Source of the DNA: Kuafuiihalomonas sp964477875
GTDB taxonomy: Bacteria > Myxococcota > Kuafuiibacteriia > Kuafuiibacteriales > Kuafuiibacteriaceae
Assembly: GCA_964477875.1 (NCBI GenBank)
Contig: CAYZFR010000010.1
Coordinates: 1 to 34,764 of the forward strand
Direction of reading: 5' to 3'
DNA: 34,764 nt
Shown: positions 23,929 through 32,483 of the stretch, one piece after another
Position numbering within the stretch: position 1 is the stretch's first letter
Layout of the letters: each line of letters starts with the position of its first letter
The notes under the pieces: generated by a model
Told to the model about the DNA's origin: nothing
Databases searched by the model: none
Seen by the model: only the letters and a program-made list of their open reading frames with translations
Position numbers and translations under genes: made by a program

Positions 23929-25464
23929 TCAGACCGGCGTGACGGTTCGCTTCTTGTCGATGGGACGCCGATCGTCGTTCTCGGCGAAGGACAGGCGAAG
24001 CAGGATCTCGGTCCGCAGCGCCTCACCGGGGATGACGGTGTCGACCACGTTCTCGCTCGCGAGCTTCATGATGTCGATGTCCCGCTTGTAGGCGGCGCGG
24101 AGCTCCTCCACGTAAGCGTCCCTCTCCGCTTCCGGCTTCTCGGCGATCTTGTTGGCGTAGACCGCATTGACCGCCGCTTGGGGCCCCATCACCGCGATGC
24201 TCGCCGTCGGCAGAGCGATGGTCGCGTCGGGCTGAAAGCCCGGGCCGCACATCGCATAGAGACCGGCGCCGTAGGCCTTGCGCACCACGACGCAGATCTT
24301 GGGCACCGTGGCCTGGCTGATCGCGTTGATCATCTTGGCTCCATGCCGAATGATGCCCTGTCGCTCGACCTTGGACCCGATCATGAATCCCGGTACGTCG
24401 GCCAAGAAGACGAGGGGGATGTCGAAGGCGTCGCACAGCCACACGAAGCGGGCCGCCTTGTCCGAGCTGTCGACGAAGAGCACCCCTCCCCGGTGCTTGG
24501 GCTGGTTGGCCACGATACCGACCACCTTGCCGTCCATTCGGGCGAAACCCGTCACGATTTCCTTGGCGAAGCGCCTCTTGAGCTCGAAGAAGGAGCCCTC
24601 GTCGACCAGCGCATCGATGACCTCCTTGATGTCGAAAGGCTTGTTCTCTTCGGTCGGGACCACCTTCTCGATGGTGTCCGGCGGGCTGGCTGGCGCTCGT
24701 CCTTCTCGCTCCAACGGCTTACCCCGCCACCAGGAGGGCATGTAGGCCAGATAGTCCCGAGCGGCCTCCAGGACCTCTTCCTCGTCTTTTGCCAAGAGAT
24801 CGCCGCAGCCCGAGACCTCGCAGTGCATCGTGGCGCCGCCCATCTCTTCCAGGCTGACGTCTTCGCCGATCACCATCTTCGCCATGCGCGGCGAGCCCAG
24901 GTACATCGAGGCGTTGTCGCGGACCATGAAAGTCTGGTCGCAGAAGGCTGGAATGTAGGCCCCTCCCGCCGCCGAGGGGCCGAAGAGGACGCACAGCTGA
25001 GGGACGTAGCCCGACAGCTCGTTCTGCATGTGAAAGATGCGGCCGGCGTGCCTCCGCCCGGGGAAGACCTCCAACTGGTCCGTGATACGCGCCCCCGCCG
25101 AGTCGACCAGGTACAGAAGCGGGATCCGGAGGTTTCGGGCTTGCTCCTGGATGCGTACGATCTTCTCGACCGTGCGGGCACCCCAGGAACCGGCCTTGAC
25201 CGTGCTGTCGTTGGCCATGATGGCGGTGGGACGACCGTGAACTCGTCCGATGCCCGTGATCACGCCGTCGGCGGGGAGGTCGCCCGCCTGCACGTTGGCG
25301 AGGGCGCCGTCCTCGACCCAGTCGGGGCGCTCCTGGTCCAAGATGCGCTGGATACGGGCCCGACAATGCAGCTTGCCGGCGGCCGCGTTCTTTTCATGAT
25401 ACTTCGACGCTCCTCCCTCGCGGACGCGGGAGAGGACTTTCATCAGTTCGTCGGACGCGCTCAT
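23929..25464 (-). CDS. Acyl-CoA carboxylase carboxyltransferase (methylcrotonyl-CoA carboxylase beta-like)
   Basis: The 511-residue product has both crotonase-like halves of a biotin-dependent carboxyltransferase. The first half shows A-N-D-S-T-V-K-A-G-S, D-S-A-G-A-R and G-R-I-F with S-A-A-G-G-A-Y-I-P-A. The second shows A-N-Q-P-K-H-R-G-G and P-G-F-M-I-G, then a G-A-G-L-Y-A-M-C-G-P segment. The first-half motifs resemble methylcrotonyl- or geranyl-CoA carboxylase more than propionyl-CoA carboxylase. It transfers CO2 from biotin to an acyl-CoA. It has no adjacent biotin carboxylase or carrier gene; the nearest biotin carboxylase is at 2153-3490. It lies 122 bp upstream of the kinase gene on the same strand. 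Confidence 0.9.
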   Translation of the reverse strand: MSASDELMKVLSRVREGGASKYHEKNAAAGKLHCRARIQRILDQERPDWVEDGALANVQAGDLPADGVITGIGRVHGRPTAIMANDSTVKAGSWGARTVEKIVRIQEQARNLRIPLLYLVDSAGARITDQLEVFPGRRHAGRIFHMQNELSGYVPQLCVLFGPSAAGGAYIPAFCDQTFMVRDNASMYLGSPRMAKMVIGEDVSLEEMGGATMHCEVSGCGDLLAKDEEEVLEAARDYLAYMPSWWRGKPLEREGRAPASPPDTIEKVVPTEENKPFDIKEVIDALVDEGSFFELKRRFAKEIVTGFARMDGKVVGIVANQPKHRGGVLFVDSSDKAARFVWLCDAFDIPLVFLADVPGFMIGSKVERQGIIRHGAKMINAISQATVPKICVVVRKAYGAGLYAMCGPGFQPDATIALPTASIAVMGPQAAVNAVYANKIAEKPEAERDAYVEELRAAYKRDIDIMKLASENVVDTVIPGEALRTEILLRLSFAENDDRRPIDKKRTVTPV

Positions 25465-25529
25465 GGGCCCGGACCCTTCGGCCGTCGGACGAGCTTTGTC
25501 GAGCGATCGTGGCGGGAGGCCGCTGGAAG

Positions 25530-27215
25530 ATGAGCGCTTCGGCTCTGGTACGAGCGGCGTTGCACGAGGGCCCGAGCGAGTCGGCCTGGCGGACGCTCAC
25601 CCAAAGCCTCTCCGCCGTGCCGCCCGAGAAGCTGCCGCCCCTTCGGACGCTGGCCGAGCGCCAGGCGAGCGCGTGGCCTCCGGAGCTTCGGAGGGCGCCG
25701 CCTCGGCTGTGGGCCCAACCCTCCCCGGGCTTGGAGCTGGTCCGCAGCCTGAGGGTGGGGACGCCCGCCCTGGCCCAGCTGGCCTGGGACCACCCCCGGC
25801 TGCGTCAACTGGCCCACCTGCACGTCGAGCTGTCCAGTCTAGGTCCGGAGGCGGAGGGCTTCTTCGACTCGCCCCGTCTCGCCGGCCTGGTGGACCTCGC
25901 TCTGGGCGGCCCCGCGCCGCTCGGCTTCGAGCTCGGCCACGTCTGGCGGACGGAGTTCCCGCGCCTGCGCCGCCTGCGGATGCGCGACGTCGACCTCGGA
26001 GCGGTGGACGTCCGCCTGCCCGCCCGCGTCACCCGAGCCTTGGACGAGCTTCGACTGGAGCGCGTGTCGGGGACGGGAGCGGCCTGGGACCGGCTCGCTC
26101 GCGTCCTGCGCTCCGAACACCCCAGCGTCCTCGGTCTCGATCACCTGGTCGCGGAAGAAGAGCACATGGTTCGCCTCGCCGCATCCGAGGTCTTTGCGCG
26201 CCTCATCCACCTGTCGCTGAAGGGCGGCGCAAGCGATCGGGTCCTCCTGGCTCTCGCCTACGGCCTGGACGTCGAAGGTCTGCTCCAGCTCGACCTCTCG
26301 GCCTCGCCGTGCAGCGATCAGGGGCTCACCCGCTTCTTCACCCGGGGCCATTTCCCGGCGACGGAGAGCTTGCACCTCGCCGACCTCCCGACCCCGGTTC
26401 GACTGGTCGGCCTGCACGCCCGGACCTTCCCGGCCTTGCGCCACCTGGATCTGTTGGGCACTCGCCTCCTCGCTCGATCACCCTGGATGGACGACCCGGG
26501 CTTGGTGGCACGCTTGGAAAGTCTGGGTCTGGACGGCGAAGCGGCTGCGCCCTGGGCGTCCGAGCTCAGGGACGGGTCCATGCCCAGTCTGCGTGGGCTG
26601 ACCATCCCCCGGGTCGAGGGGCCGGTCCTGGCCCGTCTTGCCGGGGCCGCGCCCCGCCTGCAGCGGCTGGAGGCCCCGGGGGGCGCCCCCTCCTTGGCCG
26701 CCTGGGCGGCTGCGCTGCACGGACCAGAGCTTCGGACGGTGGACCTGGGGGCAAGTCCGGGCGGGGACGGACTGGCCGAGTTGGTCGGTCGCAAGCGCCT
26801 CCATGGGCTCCGCTGGCAGGCGCCGACTCTGAGCCGCCATGGATGGGCGGCCCTGGCCCCCATGATGACGAGCTTGCGCAGTTTGGACCTCGGCGAGGCC
26901 AAGATGAGCGGGGTAGACGTGGAGGCTCTGGCGGCCGAACAGCCGTCCAGGCTCCATCGACTCCGCTGGACCGGCCCCGACGAAGGCGGGGCCAGCGAGG
27001 CCCTGGCGGCCAGCGGCGCCCTGGAGACGGTGGTGGAATTGGCGCTGGGGCCGGTGGAAGGGCGGGTCGCCGACCGGATCGTGGAGGCGGCGCCGTGGCT
27101 GGAGTCAGCAGCGGTGCGCCTGCTCGATCCCGCCGACGGGCCCCGCCTGGAAGCCGCCCATCCGCTCATAGAGTGGCGTTTCGATGGCGAGGGCGGCTAC
27201 CACAGCCAGGACTGA
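25530..27215 (+). CDS. Leucine-rich-repeat-like protein, hypothetical
   Basis: The 561-residue product is rich in Leu, Arg, Ala and Gly with irregular repeats of the type L-R-x-L-x-L (for example L-R-R-L-R-M, L-I-H-L-S-L, L-R-H-L-D-L, L-R-S-L-D-L), spaced roughly 25-50 residues. This suggests a degenerate ribonuclease-inhibitor-like LRR solenoid. No signal peptide, membrane span or catalytic motif is seen. I do not recognise a family. The ATG at 25530 has GGGAGG about 10 nt upstream; the earlier GTG at 25509 is less likely. It is divergent from the carboxyltransferase gene (65 bp between starts) and 59 bp upstream of icd. Confidence 0.65.
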   Translation: MSASALVRAALHEGPSESAWRTLTQSLSAVPPEKLPPLRTLAERQASAWPPELRRAPPRLWAQPSPGLELVRSLRVGTPALAQLAWDHPRLRQLAHLHVELSSLGPEAEGFFDSPRLAGLVDLALGGPAPLGFELGHVWRTEFPRLRRLRMRDVDLGAVDVRLPARVTRALDELRLERVSGTGAAWDRLARVLRSEHPSVLGLDHLVAEEEHMVRLAASEVFARLIHLSLKGGASDRVLLALAYGLDVEGLLQLDLSASPCSDQGLTRFFTRGHFPATESLHLADLPTPVRLVGLHARTFPALRHLDLLGTRLLARSPWMDDPGLVARLESLGLDGEAAAPWASELRDGSMPSLRGLTIPRVEGPVLARLAGAAPRLQRLEAPGGAPSLAAWAAALHGPELRTVDLGASPGGDGLAELVGRKRLHGLRWQAPTLSRHGWAALAPMMTSLRSLDLGEAKMSGVDVEALAAEQPSRLHRLRWTGPDEGGASEALAASGALETVVELALGPVEGRVADRIVEAAPWLESAAVRLLDPADGPRLEAAHPLIEWRFDGEGGYHSQD

Positions 27216-27274
27216 ATTGCAGCCCGCCATGGGCCTTGAAAGATCCCGTCAGGCTGATAGATCCCACTGCGCTC

Positions 27275-28597
27275 ATGGGGAAATACTTGAAGATCTCGCC
27301 GCCCAAGCGCGGCTCGAAGATCACGGTCGCCAAGAACGGACAGCTTCAGGTTCCCGACGACCCGATCGTTCCCTTCATTCAGGCCGAAGGCATCAGCGAA
27401 GAGGTGTGGGGTCCGGCCAAGGAATGCCTCGAACTGGCGGTCGAGCGCTGCTACGCCAACGCAAAGCGACTGGAGTGGCTGGAGGTCTTCGCGGGCGCGA
27501 AGGGCAACGAAGTGTACGGACCAGGCAACTGGCTGCCCGAGGACACCGTGCGCGCCATCCAGGAGTACAAGGTCTGCATCAAAGGACCCCTCGCGACTCC
27601 AGTCGGCCATCCCGAACCTCTGGACGCCGTCTTGAGGTCCAAGCTCGACCTCTTCGCCGACCTGCAGCCGATCCGCGCCTTGCAGGTTGGCCTGTCGCCG
27701 CTCCGTGACCCGAGCGGCCTCGACATCCAGGTCTTCCGCGAGCACACCGAAGACGTCTACTGCGACATTGAGTGGAAGAAGGGCTCGCCGGAGGCCAAGC
27801 AGCTCATCAACTTCCTCAACCAGGACCTGGCGAAGAAGCTCGAGAAGACGGTGCGTCCCGACTCCGGGATCGGCATCAAGCCCATCAGCGCCACTGCCAC
27901 CAAGCGCCTCATCCGGCTCACCCTGGACTACGCCGTCCGCCACAAGCGTCGCGCCGTCCACTTCGTTCACTCCGGCTCGACGATGAAGCACACCGAGGGC
28001 TTCTTCCGTGACTGGGGCTACGAGATCGCTCGCAAGGAGTTCGCGGACTACACGGTCACCGAGCAGCAGGTCCGAGACGAGCACGACGGCGAAGCGCCCC
28101 GAGGCCGGGTCCTGATCGGCGATCGCTCCGCCACCGATCTCTTCCAAGAGCTCCTGATTCATCCCGAGAACTTCGACCTCTTGGCGACCACCAACCTGAA
28201 CGGCGCCTTCGTCCAGAGTCTCGCTCTGGGCGCGGCGGGCGAGCGCGGCATCGCGCCCCACGGGTACGTGGGCGCCAAGGCGGCGGTCTTCCAGGCCACC
28301 CAGGCCGACCGGGCCCGCGGCGTCGAGCCCGGCGAGGAGAACCCGTCCTCGGTCCTGCTCGCCGGCGTGATGTTGTTCGACCACCTCGGCTGGAAGGACT
28401 CGGCCGAGCTGCTGACCAACGCCCTCATCAAGACGATCGAGGACGGCATGGTGACGGCCGACTTCCCGCAGCAAGGCGAGGGCGTGGAGGTCCTGGGCAC
28501 GGCCGAGTTCTGCGAAGCGGTGGTCGAGAATTTCGAAGAGGTCCGAAAGTCCCGCGTCCGTCAGGCCATGAAGCGAACGGCGACGGCGGGGCGCTGA
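27275..28597 (+). CDS. icd: Isocitrate dehydrogenase homologue with many substituted active-site residues
   Basis: The 440-residue product aligns along its whole length with bacterial NADP-isocitrate dehydrogenase: I-K-G-P-L-A-T-P-V-G, V-F-R-E-H-T-E-D-V-Y, G-I-G-I-K-P-I-S, F-F-R-D-W-G-Y-E-I-A and N-L-N-G. Against remembered E. coli Icd residues, Arg119, Arg153, Tyr160 and Asp283 are kept. Ser113 becomes Pro115, Asn115 Asp117, Arg129 Gln131, Lys230 Ser233, Asp307 Ala311 and Asp311 Ser315. The cofactor motif H-G-T-A-P-K is replaced. It may be a divergent enzyme class or a pseudoenzyme. A much longer open frame (from 25463) is a shadow of the LRR gene. It lies 12 bp before mdh. Confidence 0.85.
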   Translation: MGKYLKISPPKRGSKITVAKNGQLQVPDDPIVPFIQAEGISEEVWGPAKECLELAVERCYANAKRLEWLEVFAGAKGNEVYGPGNWLPEDTVRAIQEYKVCIKGPLATPVGHPEPLDAVLRSKLDLFADLQPIRALQVGLSPLRDPSGLDIQVFREHTEDVYCDIEWKKGSPEAKQLINFLNQDLAKKLEKTVRPDSGIGIKPISATATKRLIRLTLDYAVRHKRRAVHFVHSGSTMKHTEGFFRDWGYEIARKEFADYTVTEQQVRDEHDGEAPRGRVLIGDRSATDLFQELLIHPENFDLLATTNLNGAFVQSLALGAAGERGIAPHGYVGAKAAVFQATQADRARGVEPGEENPSSVLLAGVMLFDHLGWKDSAELLTNALIKTIEDGMVTADFPQQGEGVEVLGTAEFCEAVVENFEEVRKSRVRQAMKRTATAGR

Positions 28598-28609
28598 GGA
28601 GAATCAATC

Positions 28610-29545
28610 ATGGCACGTCCAAAAATCGGCCTCGTCGGTGCAGGCCAAATCGGTGGTAATCTCGCGCTCTTTGCGGCTCAAAAGGAGCTGGGTGACGTCG
28701 TCCTCTTCGATGTCCCCAAGGCCGAAGGCATGGCCAAGGGCAAGGCCCTCGACATGCAGCAGATGTCGACCATCGAGCGCTTCGACTCCATTGTGAGCGG
28801 CACCTCGAACTACGACGATCTGGAGGGGGCTGACGTCGTCATCATCACCGCCGGCCTCCCCCGCAAGCCGGGCATGAGTCGGGACGACCTCATGGCCACC
28901 AACCTGAAGATCATGACCGACGTCGCGACCAACCTGAAGCGGGTCTGTCCCGACGCCTTCATGATCAACGTCGCGAACCCCCTCGACGCGATGGTCTACG
29001 CCCTCAAGCAGGTCACCGGCAGCCACCCGAAGAAGGTGGTCGGCATGTCGGGCATCCTGGACACCGCTCGCTTCAAGTCCTTCATCGCGATGGAGCTGAA
29101 CTGCTCGATGAAAGACATCACGGCCTTCGTCCTCGGCGGTCACGGGGACGACATGGTGCCGATCACTCGCCTCACCACGGTGGGGGGCGTTCCGGTCGGG
29201 GAGCTGATCCCGAAGCCGAGGCTCGACGAGATCGTGGCCCGCACCCGCAAGGGCGGCGCGGAGCTCGTGTCGCTGTATCAAACCGGCTCGGCCTACTTCG
29301 CGCCCGCCTCGGCTGCGGTCGAGATGGCGGAAGCCTTCCTGCGAGACCAGCGCCGAATCCTCCCTGTCGCCGCCTGGTGCGAAGGCCAGTTCGGCATCAA
29401 GGACATGTACTTCGGCGTCCCCTGCATGCTGGGGGCGGGCGGCATCGAGAAGATCCTGGAGTTCGAGCTGACCGACGCCGAAAAAGAGATGATCGAGACC
29501 AGCCGGGCCAGCGTGGCCAAGACCGTGGCAGAGACCAAGCTCTGA
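28610..29545 (+). CDS. mdh: Malate dehydrogenase (LDH-like type)
   Basis: The 311-residue product interconverts malate and oxaloacetate with NAD in the TCA cycle. The N-terminal G-A-G-Q-I-G-G nucleotide loop, the substrate-loop arginines in G-L-P-R-K-P-G-M-S-R, V-A-N-P-L-D, the L-D-T-A-R-F arginine and the catalytic His in G-G-H-G-D-D are all intact. Length is typical. GAGGAG lies 9 nt before the ATG, and the 12-bp gap to the icd homologue indicates one transcript. Confidence 0.96.
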   Translation: MARPKIGLVGAGQIGGNLALFAAQKELGDVVLFDVPKAEGMAKGKALDMQQMSTIERFDSIVSGTSNYDDLEGADVVIITAGLPRKPGMSRDDLMATNLKIMTDVATNLKRVCPDAFMINVANPLDAMVYALKQVTGSHPKKVVGMSGILDTARFKSFIAMELNCSMKDITAFVLGGHGDDMVPITRLTTVGGVPVGELIPKPRLDEIVARTRKGGAELVSLYQTGSAYFAPASAAVEMAEAFLRDQRRILPVAAWCEGQFGIKDMYFGVPCMLGAGGIEKILEFELTDAEKEMIETSRASVAKTVAETKL

Positions 29546-29581
29546 GAGCCCATTTCCATTTCCTCCCATCCGGGCTTTCAT

Positions 29582-32452
29582 GTGGGGGTGCGGGCCTGGC
29601 CCAAACGACTGAACCTCTCCGTGCCCTCCGACGAGCTCAGGCTCGCGGGGGCCATGCTCGTCTATCAATTCCTGGTCGTCTGCACCTTCATCACGGGTCG
29701 TACCGTTCGCGACACCCTGTTCCTTCGCCGCGCCGACCCGAGCGCGCTGCCTTCGATGTACGTCCTCAGCGCGGTGGCGGTGGCGGCGGGGGGCTGGTTC
29801 TACAGCCGGTTCGCAGATCGCCATCGCCGGGACAAGACCAGCCGGGTGGTCTTGATTCTGTCCGCCCTGTCGATGGCCGGCATGTGGGCGCTGATCCAGG
29901 CGGCGCCCGAGCTCCCCGGGATCTACGCCGCCCTCTACGCCCTCGTCGAAGTGCTGGGAAGCATCTGCATCATCCAGTTCTGGACCACCGCCAACGACAT
30001 CTTCACCAGTCAGCAGGCCAAGCGTCTGTTCGGCCTCATTGGCGCCGGCGGTGTCCTGGCCAATATCCTGTGCGGTGTCGGCGTCGGTGGCTTGAGCCTA
30101 CTGATCGGGCCGACCCACCTGCTCCTGCTGAACGCGGGCCTGTTCGCTTGCGCGGTGGTGATCGTCTTCTTCGTGGGCCGAATGGCCAGCCACGCCCTCG
30201 ACGACGCGATATACCAGCCGAGCGGCAGAAGCCGCGAGAGCCGGGGCGACAGCGTGCTCTACGACCGAGGTCACGGGCCCTTGCTTCGGGCCATCGGGGC
30301 CGCGGTCGCCCTCACCTTCGTGGTCGTCACCCTGGTCGACTTCCAGTTCAAGATCGCGGCCCGCGAGACCTTCGCCGAGGAGGCTGATCTCGCCGCCTTC
30401 TTTGGCTACTTCTATGGCATCGCGGGCGTCGTCAGCGCCTTCGTCCAGATCTTCCTCACCAGCCGCATCCTCACCCGAGTCGGCATCGTGGCCGGGCTGT
30501 CCGTCCTCCCCCTCGCCATCCTCGCCGGTTCACTGGCCTGGCTGGTGTTCCCGGCCGTGATCGTGGGCGCGTCCCTGATGCGAGGCGCCGAGAACGTCTT
30601 CCGCTACACCGTTCACGACGCCACTATCCACCTCCTCTACGTTCCCATCCCCGGTCACCGGCGCGGCCGGGCCAAGGCTTTCATCGACGGGGTACTCAAG
30701 CCCGGCGCGATCGGCTTCTGCGGCGTGGTGCTCTTTTCTTTCACCCAGATCTATCAGCCCGAGGTGCTCGCCCGCATCGCGGTGTGGGTCGACATTGGGC
30801 TCGTACTGCTGTGGCTGGGGGTGGTCGTCCAGATTCGCCGAGGCTATATCCAGTCCCTGGCCGAAGCGCTTCAGAATCGGAACCTGGAGCGAGACATCAC
30901 CACCGACCTGGTGGACGACGACACCCGCTCCATCCTCGTCCGGCACCTGCAGTCCGACTCCGAGGACGAGCTGCTGCACGCGATGGAGCTCGTGCAGGAG
31001 TGGGAGATCGACGTCCGAGACGAGCTGCTGGGGCTGCTCGACCACGCAAGCCCCGAGATCCGCGCCAAGGCGCTCCAGCTGCTGGAGCCGACGGCGAGCC
31101 TCGACGCGAAGCCGGGCGCGCTCGCCCGCATCGAAGACGTGGATCCCCGAGTCCGGGCCGCCGCGGTGGGCTGCTTGTGCGCCATCGACAGGGACGGCGT
31201 CCGGATCGCCATCCGACTCCTCTCCGACCCCGAGCTCGAAGTCCGCGCCGCCGTCATCGTGGCCATCGCTCGCTACGGTGACTTTCAAGACATGCTCACC
31301 GCGGCTCGCGCCCTGGAGGAGCTGCTCGCCTCGCCGGAAGAGTCTCATCGCCTCACGGGTGCCACCATCATCTCGAAGGTGCGGTGGGCGGACTTCTTCC
31401 GGACCATCCTTCGACTGCTCGGCGACCCGTCGGTTCGGGTGCGACGTCGAGCCATCCACGCCGCCGGTCAGATCGGGGGCCCCGACGTCCTGCTCCCGCT
31501 CATCCGGCAGCTGTCGGAGGACGAAGTCGCGCCGGCCGCGGTCCAGGCCCTCGCCGGCCTCGGAAGCGAATCCCAGGGCGTCTTGCTCAAAGTCCTGGAG
31601 GAATCGAGCGAGGACCTGCGGATCCGCCGGCGCGTCCCTCGCATTCTGGCCACCTGGGGCGACCGTTCGGCCTACGACGCCCTGCTGCGCACCCTCGAGA
31701 CCAAGGATCCCGAACTGCGGAGCGTGTGCGCCCGAGCGGCGGCGAGGATCCGAGAGCGGCACCCCGCCTTCCCCCTCGACAACGCCAAGTGGGCGGAGGC
31801 CGTCCACGTCGAGCTGCGCGGCATCAGCCGCGATCGACGGATGGCGGAGCGCGTGACGGAGGCTGGCGCGGAGCTCCTCTCCGAAGCGCTGGAGGAGCGG
31901 GGGCTTCGCCGGCTGGATCGGCTCGGTGACCTCTTCGTGCTTCGCTATCCCAATCAGGGACTACGCGCCGCTTTTCTCGGGCTCCGGGCGTCGACGCCAC
32001 GGATTCGCAGCCAAGCCTGGGAGCTGTTGGAGAATGTGGTGGAAAAGAACGCCTTCATGCGCTTGGTGCATCTATTGGGACAGGAAGAGTTTGGCGTGGG
32101 CGCGACCAAGCCCGTCGCCGAGAGCCGAGACCTGCCCGCCCTCGACGAGCACGCACTCCACCTGGCCGCCGAACCGGTGGGCTGGGTGGCCGCCTCCGCT
32201 CTCTACTGGGTCGGAAACACCAGCACCGAGCTGGCTCTGGAGATGGTGCTGGAGCGCTGCGAGGCCCGGGATCCCCTCATCCGCGAGACCGCCCTCCACG
32301 CCGCCCGCACCCTCGCCCGCCGCTTCCCCCGCAACGCGCCCCAGGTTCACCAGGCGCTCGAGCGCGGCAAGAGCGACCGAAACGCGGTGGTTTCGAAAAC
32401 CGCGACGGCGCTGCTGCGAGATTTCTCGACCGAAGCCTCCCAGCGCGCTTGA
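29582..32452 (+). CDS. NTT/MFS-like membrane transporter fused to C-terminal HEAT repeats
   Basis: The 956-residue product has about 12 hydrophobic spans in residues 1-425, resembling the ATP/ADP translocase (Npt1/Npt2) branch of the MFS, with V-R-D-T-L-F-L near the first span. About 520 residues of alpha-helical repeats follow (HEAT-like, for example V-R-R-R-A-I-H-A-A-G-Q-I-G and V-R-A-A-A-V-G-C-L), predicted to be cytoplasmic. Free-living bacteria do not need host ATP import, so the substrate is open; a sensory or scaffold role for the repeats is possible. The GTG at 29582 is the chosen start, 36 bp after mdh, with no strong ribosome site. Confidence 0.8.
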   Translation: MGVRAWPKRLNLSVPSDELRLAGAMLVYQFLVVCTFITGRTVRDTLFLRRADPSALPSMYVLSAVAVAAGGWFYSRFADRHRRDKTSRVVLILSALSMAGMWALIQAAPELPGIYAALYALVEVLGSICIIQFWTTANDIFTSQQAKRLFGLIGAGGVLANILCGVGVGGLSLLIGPTHLLLLNAGLFACAVVIVFFVGRMASHALDDAIYQPSGRSRESRGDSVLYDRGHGPLLRAIGAAVALTFVVVTLVDFQFKIAARETFAEEADLAAFFGYFYGIAGVVSAFVQIFLTSRILTRVGIVAGLSVLPLAILAGSLAWLVFPAVIVGASLMRGAENVFRYTVHDATIHLLYVPIPGHRRGRAKAFIDGVLKPGAIGFCGVVLFSFTQIYQPEVLARIAVWVDIGLVLLWLGVVVQIRRGYIQSLAEALQNRNLERDITTDLVDDDTRSILVRHLQSDSEDELLHAMELVQEWEIDVRDELLGLLDHASPEIRAKALQLLEPTASLDAKPGALARIEDVDPRVRAAAVGCLCAIDRDGVRIAIRLLSDPELEVRAAVIVAIARYGDFQDMLTAARALEELLASPEESHRLTGATIISKVRWADFFRTILRLLGDPSVRVRRRAIHAAGQIGGPDVLLPLIRQLSEDEVAPAAVQALAGLGSESQGVLLKVLEESSEDLRIRRRVPRILATWGDRSAYDALLRTLETKDPELRSVCARAAARIRERHPAFPLDNAKWAEAVHVELRGISRDRRMAERVTEAGAELLSEALEERGLRRLDRLGDLFVLRYPNQGLRAAFLGLRASTPRIRSQAWELLENVVEKNAFMRLVHLLGQEEFGVGATKPVAESRDLPALDEHALHLAAEPVGWVAASALYWVGNTSTELALEMVLERCEARDPLIRETALHAARTLARRFPRNAPQVHQALERGKSDRNAVVSKTATALLRDFSTEASQRA

Positions 32453-32483
32453 CGCTCCGTCCCGGGCTTGCGCCTTTCTGCCC

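Noticed and set aside
25463..27274. Long N-terminal extension of the isocitrate dehydrogenase frame
   Set aside because: The extension lies out of frame over the LRR-like gene and is Arg/Gly/Pro-rich. Homology to isocitrate dehydrogenase begins at the ATG at 27275.
29546..29581. Possible terminator after mdh (AGCCC ... GGGCT)
   Set aside because: The stem is only 5 bp with a loop of about 20 nt and no proper U-run. The following gene is close and on the same strand.
31926..32483. Upstream extension of the RNase R frame
   Set aside because: It overlaps the transporter-HEAT gene in another frame and shows no RNase R similarity; the winged-helix domain begins at 32484.
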